A DNA stretch of 5,251 nucleotides from an uncultured Clostridia bacterium (GTDB lineage: Bacteria > Bacillota > Clostridia > Lachnospirales > Anaerotignaceae). Under the pieces are notes generated by a model. That model saw only the letters and a program-made list of their open reading frames with translations. It did not search any database and was not told the origin of the DNA. Where the stretch lies: contig CALFPN010000129.1 in the NCBI GenBank assembly GCA_937919015.1, positions 1 to 5,251 on the forward strand, given 5' to 3'. The position numbers were made by a program, and so were the translations under genes. Below, piece by piece: positions 1 through 4,251 of the stretch (positions are counted from its first letter, which is position 1; every line of letters starts with the position of its first letter).

Positions 1-744
1 TAATCGTATTTCCGCCGCTCGCATTCTGATCTCGCGATCTACTTCTTCAATAGTCGCACCGTAACGAAATCCATATGAAACCAAGTTTTCCACTTTCCCA
101 AGTTCAAGCAACTTTCCCCATAAATCCGGATGCCGCCGCTTAAATTCTGCAAATTCTTTCGTTTTGCAATTCGGGCAGAACCAACATCCATTTCTATCGC
201 TAAATTCATATGACGGAGAATATAACCCCCTGCTTTTGCAAAGTTCAGCAGCCATTTCCTCCGTGTATCCATATTTTTGTAAAAGGGAAACTCTATTTGT
301 TCCATCCAAGCGTTTAAGTCTTTTTTCCTCATCCGCTGCAATACCGACATACTGAATAGAATTTTGCAGCCCGTTTTCCTTGAAATATCTATGCATCGGA
401 TTTACTTTCAAATCCCTGTTTACATAGCAGCCTTTTCCATATGGAAATCCCCACAGCTTCCCATTTTTATCTGGGTCTTTTGACTTTTTTATTTTTCTAT
501 AAAAACAATCTAGGTAATACCCCCCCCGAACTACGGAAACTTCAACGCCGTTATTTTCGAGATATGGAATCATTTTGTTATACACAAAATCTCTATGTTC
601 TGGAACTTCGCCGCTGATCTCTTTATCAAACATAACTTCGCTGTAAATAGCCAAATCCAAAGGTTCATTGTTTTCAATGGCAAGAATGGCTGTTGCCATA
701 CTGTCTTTCCCTCCACTGATGCAAAGAATATGTCTTTCAGCCAT
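1..744 (-). CDS. PAPS-reductase/PP-loop ATP-pyrophosphatase family protein, 3' end cut by window
   Basis: The frame stays open from the ATG at 744 to the left window edge, giving at least 248 codons with the C-terminus missing. Near the N-terminus is the PP-loop signature SGGKDS (residues 10-15, after RHILCI), the ATP pyrophosphate-binding loop of the PAPS reductase / ATP sulfurylase / DndC superfamily. Further on are a GIAADEEKR stretch (about 134-142), the motif CKSRGLYSPSYEFS (from 169) and a Cys cluster GCWFCPNC (C187, C190, C193), which suggests metal or Fe-S binding. These blocks match the PAPS-reductase-like proteins common in Clostridia phages. Known family members activate a substrate with ATP or reduce PAPS; the substrate of the phage versions is not established. 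The start is supported by AGGTGG seven bases upstream, and the previous stop lies 15 bp away. An 8-G run falls at codons 73-75. No dnd/ssp partners are visible, so a phosphorothioation role is only a possibility. Confidence 0.85.
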   Translation of the reverse strand, partial: MAERHILCISGGKDSMATAILAIENNEPLDLAIYSEVMFDKEISGEVPEHRDFVYNKMIPYLENNGVEVSVVRGGYYLDCFYRKIKKSKDPDKNGKLWGFPYGKGCYVNRDLKVNPMHRYFKENGLQNSIQYVGIAADEEKRLKRLDGTNRVSLLQKYGYTEEMAAELCKSRGLYSPSYEFSDRNGCWFCPNCKTKEFAEFKRRHPDLWGKLLELGKVENLVSYGFRYGATIEEVDREIRMRAAEIRL

Positions 745-759
745 TCTTTCACCACCTTT

Positions 760-1158
760 TTATCCAAGCGTTGACATATCGCACATATCCTTGAATTCAA
801 TTTCAATTCCTGTTTCTTCTTGGATGTTTTCACACAGGTCTTTCCATGTAACCCACCCCTCTGCAAGGCAATCTGTTTTCTTCATGAAACGATTTACAAA
901 CCTTTGCAGCCTGTCCTTACCAAAGCCGAATTCATCACGCAACGCCGAAACGCTCATAGCAAGCAGCGTGCGAATAGTAAGTTCCTTAATCGGCAATAAA
1001 GCCACATCAAGTTCTTTCTGGGAAAGACTTGTATTTATCCCTGTTGCACCTCTGGCCTTGATTTCTTTCTCTAGGGCTTCTTGCCCCCCCTCTTTCACAA
1101 TCTTTAATGCGAGGGTTAATCCATCATTTCTTCCTTTTTGCCAATCTTTCAGATTCAT
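760..1158 (-). CDS. Conserved phage hypothetical protein (MNLKDWQKGRNDG family)
   Basis: This is a 132-residue soluble protein with no signal peptide or membrane segment. It begins MNLKDWQKGRNDGLTLAL, followed by an acidic/basic helical stretch, a TGINTS motif (39-44), a DEFGFGKDRLQRF segment (75-87) and a TWKDL segment (104-108). From memory the same arrangement occurs in uncharacterised proteins of Clostridia prophages, often near methyltransferases; no function is known to me. The DEFGFGKDRLQRF region could be a small helical DNA- or protein-binding element, which is speculation. An in-frame ATG exists at 1176, but the ATG at 1158 is preferred: it has AAGGAG six bases upstream, while the 1176 codon has no ribosome site. 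With this start the gene begins 11 bp after the methyltransferase stop, whose TAA touches the Shine-Dalgarno, so the two are probably translationally coupled. A 7-G run occurs at codons 23-25. Confidence 0.75.
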   Translation of the reverse strand: MNLKDWQKGRNDGLTLALKIVKEGGQEALEKEIKARGATGINTSLSQKELDVALLPIKELTIRTLLAMSVSALRDEFGFGKDRLQRFVNRFMKKTDCLAEGWVTWKDLCENIQEETGIEIEFKDMCDMSTLG

Positions 1159-1164
1159 ATTTTT

Positions 1165-1170
1165 CTCCTT
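1165..1170 (-). promoter_or_regulatory. Ribosome binding site deciding the start at 1158
   Basis: AAGGAG on the minus strand, six bases before the ATG at 1158. It lies inside the longer reading frame that opens at 1176, and no comparable site precedes 1176. It abuts the stop codon of the methyltransferase gene (TAA at 1172-1170). Confidence 0.7.
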
Positions 1171-1853
1171 TACCATAGTAATGAAATTTGATTGTCAAAT
1201 TCGTTTAACCTGTTTACCGCATCCTCATACGCTACTCTGTCTTTTTCAAATCCAACATATTTCAACCCTGCCTTTTTACAGGCAATCAGACTGCTCGCAC
1301 TTCCAACATGGGTATCTAATATTTTGTATCCTGGTTTCGCATATTGCTGCAGTTGCCAGTCGTACAAAGCAACCGGCTTTTGTGTTGGGTGTATTCTTTT
1401 TTCGTTTAGTTTTTTGTTTCCCTGCATTACATGCCCTTCCGCAACGCTTTTTCCTTGGTTCATACCATTCCACATAAAACGAAACATCCTGACCGAATCA
1501 TGTAAAGAGCAGAATGCAATTTCCGCATCCGAAAAAGAGGAACTGCCATTACATTTATCCCAAACGATTCTCCCAGAAGAAAATGAGAAATCAAAGTAAT
1601 TGCAACCCCAAACAATTTGATGTTTGGAAACCCTTTGCAGTTCAATGAAATAGTCCTTTGTTGGAATCATCCAAGTATCCATTTTTCGATATTCCCGTTT
1701 CACTCCAATAGGACTTTCATTTCTTCCGTAGAACCCGCGCCGCTCAGGACCAGAAAAATAAGGAGGGTCTACAATGGCCAGATCAAAATATTTATCCGGA
1801 AACTCTTTCATTCCATCCATGCAATCCATATTATAAAATCCAAAATCGAGCAA
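1170..1853 (-). CDS. Phage DNA (adenine-N6) methyltransferase, beta class
   Basis: About 227 residues. The catalytic motif IV is DPPY (residues 29-32 from the proposed start, in DLAIVDPPYF). It precedes the S-adenosylmethionine-binding region ILDTHVGSASSLIA (about 178-191, replacing the usual DPFxGSGTT). HPTQKPVALYDW lies just before it and KYVGFEKD just after. The IV-then-I order defines the beta class, and DPPY points to N6-adenine methylation. No restriction endonuclease is adjacent, so this looks like an orphan phage methyltransferase that could mask restriction sites or mark phage DNA; the recognition sequence cannot be read here. A TTG start at 1853 is chosen because AGGAGG sits ten bases upstream. 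The in-frame ATG at 1886 overlaps the tail of a terminator-like hairpin and has no ribosome site; using it would add 11 residues. It probably belongs to the same operon as the two genes that follow. Confidence 0.9.
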   Translation of the reverse strand: MLDFGFYNMDCMDGMKEFPDKYFDLAIVDPPYFSGPERRGFYGRNESPIGVKREYRKMDTWMIPTKDYFIELQRVSKHQIVWGCNYFDFSFSSGRIVWDKCNGSSSFSDAEIAFCSLHDSVRMFRFMWNGMNQGKSVAEGHVMQGNKKLNEKRIHPTQKPVALYDWQLQQYAKPGYKILDTHVGSASSLIACKKAGLKYVGFEKDRVAYEDAVNRLNEFDNQISLLW

Positions 1854-1863
1854 CCCTTTTGCG

Positions 1864-1869
1864 CCTCCT
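1864..1869 (-). promoter_or_regulatory. Ribosome binding site supporting a TTG start at 1853
   Basis: A perfect AGGAGG on the minus strand with a 10-base spacer to TTG at 1853. It lies within the alternative N-terminal extension from ATG 1886, and no site precedes that ATG. The spacing is slightly long, so the ATG start is not fully excluded. Confidence 0.6.
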
Positions 1870-1886
1870 TTTTGTTTATCTATCAT

Positions 1887-1911
1887 AAAAGGGCGGGGAC
1901 AAGCCCCGCCT
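1887..1911 (-). terminator. Intrinsic-terminator-like hairpin after the DUF6273 gene
   Basis: On the minus strand GGCGGGG (1910-1904) and CCCCGCC (1898-1892) form a perfect, very GC-rich 7-bp stem around a 5-nt loop, with a possible flanking G-U pair. A short CTTTT follows (T run at 1890-1887). The U-tract is only four bases, so termination may be partial. It sits 23 bp beyond the DUF6273 stop and directly before the methyltransferase leader, so it could reduce downstream expression or protect the 3' end of the upstream message. Confidence 0.6.
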
Positions 1912-1915
1912 ATCG

Positions 1916-1933
1916 GAACTGCTTACGCAGTTC
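1916..1933 (-). repeat. Inverted repeat immediately after the DUF6273 stop codon
   Basis: Perfect 7-bp arms GAACTGC / GCAGTTC surround a 4-nt loop (GTAA on the minus strand, a GNRA-type tetraloop). It begins one base after the TGA stop. It has no U-tract, so it is not itself a terminator, and a separate terminator-like hairpin follows. Placement just past a lectin-like variable C-terminus resembles the hairpin/cruciform found downstream of the variable repeat in characterised diversity-generating retroelements. Confidence 0.6.
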
Positions 1934-1934
1934 A

Positions 1935-2555
1935 TCAGATTTCAAACGCAGGGACAACGCCATAATCATACGTAGTGTTGTAATCGTTCGCGGTGCCGTC
2001 CGCATCCACACGCCACGCATTGGACGTGCCGTTGGAATAAGGAGTGCGCAGCCAGTACCATTCTCTATCTCCAGCAAATGTTTTCTTTCTGCTTTCATCG
2101 TCCACGAAATAATCAAATGGACTTCCTTCTTTAGGCGCATATCCGGAACTACCTAAACCAATTTCGGTTCTGGACATCAGCCACAACTTATCATTTGCTG
2201 TTTTGATTTCGCCATTTGCGTAGTATTCCACAGGTGTTTCCGCAATGGCATTCTGAACATCGGCAGAGAAGCCCTGCAGCATGATCCTGTTGAGATATTC
2301 CCTGATATGACTTTCAAAATAGTTATTATTCCAATCTCTGTGATAAGGGTGGAAAGTTTCAATAGTTTCTTTTACCAGAACAATTTTATTTTCTGTTTTG
2401 TACCCTTTATGTACCACTCTGAATTCTGTAGGTTTGCCGAACCACATCAGAGTAACAATATCACCAACATTGAATGCAAGGTATCCTCTGCCATTAACCA
2501 AAATTTCTTCGTCTGTCATACCGTTGAATTTTTCAATTCTTTCGTTTTCTTTCAT
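1935..2555 (-). CDS. DUF6273-like protein with C-type-lectin-like, possibly hypervariable C-terminus
   Basis: 206 residues with no signal peptide or membrane segment. The N-terminal part contains FNVGDIVTLMWFGKPTEFRVV (about 28-48), the opening of DUF6273-type domains ('replace/adjust the value, then display'). Next come WNNNYFESHIREYLNR (75-90), FSADVQNAIAETPV, a KLWLMSRTEIG segment (123-133) and the hallmark WYWLRTP (166-172) ending in GVVPAFEI. This is the usual DUF6273 order, related in fold to C-type-lectin/formylglycine-enzyme-like domains; molecular function is unknown. In such folds the C-terminal loop is the ligand-facing surface. That loop here (Y173-Y198) is rich in N, D, Y, T and S and has DGR-like codon bias. 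The ATG at 2555 has GAGG seven bases upstream, and the SSB stop is 18 bp away. The position between SSB and a methyltransferase, with its own 3' hairpins, suggests a cargo-type insertion in the early operon. Confidence 0.8.
   Translation of the reverse strand: MKENERIEKFNGMTDEEILVNGRGYLAFNVGDIVTLMWFGKPTEFRVVHKGYKTENKIVLVKETIETFHPYHRDWNNNYFESHIREYLNRIMLQGFSADVQNAIAETPVEYYANGEIKTANDKLWLMSRTEIGLGSSGYAPKEGSPFDYFVDDESRKKTFAGDREWYWLRTPYSNGTSNAWRVDADGTANDYNTTYDYGVVPAFEI
1938..2054 (-). other. Candidate DGR variable-repeat-like segment
   Basis: Covers WLRTP to the final Ile of the DUF6273 gene. Codons 190-198 read N D Y N T T Y D Y (aac gat tac aac act acg tat gat tat). All but acg are AAC or AAT, or differ from one of them at a single adenine. 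The last conserved part (1961-1944) is 18 nt without adenine, as expected for the fixed end of a variable repeat. Neither a second (template) copy nor a reverse transcriptase gene is present in the window, so this is an inference from pattern. Confidence 0.35.
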
Positions 2556-2573
2556 GGTTTTTCCTCTCTTTCT

Positions 2574-2981
2574 TTAATACGGTAAATCATCATCAATTTC
2601 ATCATCAGACATTGGATAGAAGCCATCCTGTCCGCCCTGCGTCTGACCGCCGGGAGAATCTTTTTTGGAACCACAGAAATAACATTCCTCTACAACAATT
2701 TCCGTTGCATAGTGCTTTTTGCCGTCCTGTCCATCCCAACTTCTTTTTTGCAGCTTGCCGATAACAATAAACTGTCCGCCTTTTTTCATGAATTTTTCTG
2801 CGAATTCCGCATAAAATCCATAGGCAACGCAGTCAATAAAATCGACATCCGGAAAACCCTCTTTCTTTTTGCCCCTGCTGACTGCCAGCGTATAGGATGC
2901 AATTTTTATTGGATTATCGCCTTTGCCATATCTGATTTCGGGGTCTTTTACAACACGCCCCTGCCCCAGCCACTTATTCAT
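2574..2981 (-). CDS. ssb: Single-stranded DNA-binding protein
   Basis: 135 residues, close to the usual length of phage and Firmicutes SSB. The OB-fold core runs from MNKWLGQGRVVKDPEIRYG through IASYTLAVSRG (27-37), the conserved VDFIDCVAYG (46-55), FAEKFMKKGGQFIVIGKL (60-77) and TEIVVEECYF (93-102). A short Gly/Gln-rich linker then leads to an acidic tail, DDEIDDDLPY. SSB coats ssDNA during replication and recombination, and its tail recruits partner proteins; here the last residue is Tyr instead of the usual Phe. The ATG at 2981 is chosen over an upstream in-frame ATG at 3071 because it aligns with the start of the OB fold. It also forms a 4-base ATGA overlap with the stop of the preceding small gene, a typical translational-coupling arrangement, consistent with the poorly placed Shine-Dalgarno. 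A CxxC (C100, C103) at the end of the core is unusual. Confidence 0.95.
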   Translation of the reverse strand: MNKWLGQGRVVKDPEIRYGKGDNPIKIASYTLAVSRGKKKEGFPDVDFIDCVAYGFYAEFAEKFMKKGGQFIVIGKLQKRSWDGQDGKKHYATEIVVEECYFCGSKKDSPGGQTQGGQDGFYPMSDDEIDDDLPY

Positions 2982-3181
2982 AATGTTTTCATCTGCCTTT
3001 CTTTCATAAGGATTCTCATAGCCTTTCGGAATCGGTTCTTTTTCTTCCTGCGGAGCTGTTCCGCAGACCACTCAGCATAAATCGTGCAATCTGTATGACA
3101 AGTATCTGTTCTTGTGGATGGGCATTTTCTGAAACAAGGCGATTCCGTTTGCAATTTATTTATTCGCAGTGCTTTTTGCAT
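2978..3181 (-). CDS. Small Cys-rich phage protein, putative zinc-binding
   Basis: 67 residues. A Cys/His cluster (C16, C20, C28, H29, C32) in PCFRKCPSTRTDTCHTDC is followed by an aromatic YAEW and a strongly basic helix (EQLRRKKKNRFRKAMRI, 41-57). This 'CPxR...CHxxCxxYxxW' pattern recurs in small uncharacterised proteins of Clostridia and Bacilli phages. It suggests a zinc-stabilised fold with a nucleic-acid-binding basic tail, but the function is unknown. The ATG at 3181 has GGGGGA six bases upstream. An earlier in-frame ATG at 3310 would overlap most of the preceding gene and is unlikely. The gene overlaps the previous one by 26 bp in another frame, and its stop overlaps the SSB start as ATGA, so it is probably translated together with SSB. 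Confidence 0.7.
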   Translation of the reverse strand: MQKALRINKLQTESPCFRKCPSTRTDTCHTDCTIYAEWSAEQLRRKKKNRFRKAMRILMKERQMKTL

Positions 3182-3377
3182 CTTCCGTCCCCCGTTCTTT
3201 ATTGCGCCGAATAATATTCGAAATTTCGAAAGGGTCAAGCACGGATTCCGCCGGAGGCATTCCGGAAAATCTTTTTCCTGCTTTGCAACTGCATTTACCG
3301 CAGTATTCATATTCCACGCCGTCTTTCTTCACGAACCACTGAATAATGCCTTTATCAAGGCAAGCATAGCAATCCAT
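3156..3377 (-). CDS. Small CxxC / CxxCxC phage protein, putative zinc finger
   Basis: 73 residues. The N-terminal half carries two Cys clusters, CYAC (C3, C6) and CGKCSC (C26, C29, C31), separated by a beta-strand-like stretch IIQWFVKKDGVEYEY. This is consistent with a small zinc ribbon. The second half (PPAESVLDPFEISNIIRRNKERG) is likely helical. Similar MDCYACxxKG proteins occur in Clostridia phages without assigned function. The ATG at 3377 is chosen because a perfect AGGAGG lies seven bases upstream. An in-frame ATG at 3395 sits ahead of that site, overlaps the stop region of the replisome organizer (stop at 3399) and lacks its own ribosome site. Lying between the replication initiator and SSB, it may be an accessory replication or recombination factor, which is inference. 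Confidence 0.75.
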   Translation of the reverse strand: MDCYACLDKGIIQWFVKKDGVEYEYCGKCSCKAGKRFSGMPPAESVLDPFEISNIIRRNKERGTEDAKSTANK

Positions 3378-3384
3378 GCAATCC

Positions 3385-3390
3385 CCTCCT
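3385..3390 (-). promoter_or_regulatory. Ribosome binding site deciding the start at 3377
   Basis: AGGAGG within AAGGAGGGG on the minus strand, seven bases before ATG 3377. It lies inside the longer frame opening at ATG 3395, which rules against that earlier start. Confidence 0.75.
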
Positions 3391-3398
3391 TCCAAAAA

Positions 3399-4235
3399 TT
3401 ATCGAGCCGCCCTTAATTCTCTTTCCGCCTGTTCAATAGCATCCAGATCGTAGGTTGACGGCCTATAATTACAGAATTTTGTATTTCCGTATGGATATTT
3501 TGTTCCTGCATCATGTTTCCCCGTATTATCTTTTTTCAGAGGAAATACATCTTTCCATCCACTCCGAATGGACTGATTCAGAATAGCCACCTTTTCCGTG
3601 TCGGTCTTTGCCAATTCATCAAGACGTTTCCGGATCAGTTCAACGCCCTCATCGGTCAGAGGTCTTTTTGTTTCCTTCCGATAGGCAACAAAAGCATCCA
3701 ACGCCCGCTGCAAATCCCCACTCTCTGGCATAGATACATCCAGCGCGTCAGCGCATCCCTCTTTCTCTATCTCTGATTCTGTATCTGAATCTATCTCTGA
3801 TTCTTTCTCTATATCTATATCTCTGTTACAGATTGTTTCAACAGTGTTACATTGTAACGCAATAGCCTTTTTATTTGCTCTGTGCCGCCTTACCCTTTCC
3901 GCGGAAGAGCTTTCGGAATCAATCAGCATTGCCGTTTCCGGTAAAAAGAATTCTTCCTCAGAAATCTTCTCAATAAGCCCTTGCGATTCCATAAAAATCA
4001 ATGTAGCTTGCACATTCTCAGGTGTTTCATCCATTGTCAACGCCAATTCGTCCGCAAAGGTTTCCTCAATTCCTTCAAATGGAATGATCCCGCCGTTTTT
4101 CAGGCTTAATAACTGCATTTTGAGATAGATAACCGTATATGTATCCCCGCCGGCAATCCGGCGCAGTTTTTTAATCTTTGGCTGTGTAAAGAAATCACTC
4201 ATCAATTTCAGCCAATAAAATCTCTGCCCTGCCAA
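3399..4235 (-). CDS. Phage replisome organizer (replication initiator)
   Basis: 278 residues from the proposed TTG start. The N-terminal domain (about 1-105) has the hallmarks of the phage replisome-organizer N-terminal family: RFYWLKLMSDFFTQPKIKKL, then RRIAGGDTYTVIYLKMQLLS and ADELALTMDETPENV. This is a winged-helix DNA-binding module that recognises the phage origin. A basic patch (ERVRRHRANKK, 113-123) leads into an acidic low-complexity linker (RDIDIEKESEIDSDTESEIE, 138-157). The C-terminal segment (ALDAFVAYRKETKRPLTDEG, 178-197, to SGWKDVFPLKK) is typical of these proteins and probably contacts host helicase-loading factors. TTG 4235 is favoured because GGAGGTGAT sits right upstream and translation then begins MAGQRFYWLK, as in relatives. 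ATG 4262 would add nine residues, abuts AGAGG with no spacer and overlaps the preceding gene. The linker DNA contains direct repeats that may form the origin. Confidence 0.9.
   Translation of the reverse strand: MAGQRFYWLKLMSDFFTQPKIKKLRRIAGGDTYTVIYLKMQLLSLKNGGIIPFEGIEETFADELALTMDETPENVQATLIFMESQGLIEKISEEEFFLPETAMLIDSESSSAERVRRHRANKKAIALQCNTVETICNRDIDIEKESEIDSDTESEIEKEGCADALDVSMPESGDLQRALDAFVAYRKETKRPLTDEGVELIRKRLDELAKTDTEKVAILNQSIRSGWKDVFPLKKDNTGKHDAGTKYPYGNTKFCNYRPSTYDLDAIEQAERELRAAR
3766..3858 (-). repeat. Repeat cluster inside the replisome-organizer gene, candidate replication origin
   Basis: A 15-bp direct repeat (plus strand TCTATCTCTGATTCT) occurs at 3766-3780 and 3790-3804 with a 24-bp period. 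Degenerate copies lie between and after it, including a TATATCTATATCTCT stretch. Next to it TGTTACA occurs at 3824-3830 and 3845-3851, and the second copy is part of an inverted repeat GTTAC-ATT-GTAAC (3846-3858). Phage origins commonly lie within the initiator gene, in the part encoding an interdomain linker. The repeats may alternatively be a by-product of the acidic low-complexity coding sequence. Confidence 0.4.
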
Positions 4236-4242
4236 ATCATCA

Positions 4243-4247
4243 CCTCC
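4243..4247 (-). promoter_or_regulatory. Ribosome binding site supporting a TTG start at 4235
   Basis: GGAGG within GGGAGGTGATGAT on the minus strand, an almost perfect anti-16S match, seven bases from TTG 4235. It overlies the alternative N-terminal codons opened by ATG 4262, arguing that the TTG is the real start. Confidence 0.75.
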
Positions 4248-4251
4248 CGCT

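Noticed and set aside
1..744. dndC / phosphorothioation gene assignment
   Set aside because: The PP-loop is shared, but no dndB/D/E or ssp partner is visible and the motif set fits the generic phage PAPS-reductase-like family better.
668..1477. Long plus-strand open frame (269 codons)
   Set aside because: It lies antisense to the hypothetical and methyltransferase genes, is full of Ser/Phe/His/Cys low-complexity residues typical of antisense frames, and has no ribosome site or recognisable motif.
1617..2156. Plus-strand open frame (179 codons) across the hairpin region
   Set aside because: It is antisense to the DUF6273 and methyltransferase genes, both of which show clear family motifs; no ribosome site and no recognisable domain.
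2982..3071. N-terminal extension of SSB from ATG 3071
   Set aside because: The extra 30 residues do not resemble SSB, overlap the upstream small gene, and the 2981 start aligns with the OB fold and has an ATGA overlap.
3138..3200. Possible CRISPR or tandem repeat array anywhere in the window
   Set aside because: No regularly spaced identical repeats of 20 bp or more were seen; the only clear direct repeats are the two 15-bp units in the initiator gene.
3182..3310. Extension of the small Cys-rich protein to ATG 3310
   Set aside because: It would overlap most of the preceding CxxC gene in another frame, and the added residues lack the family pattern.
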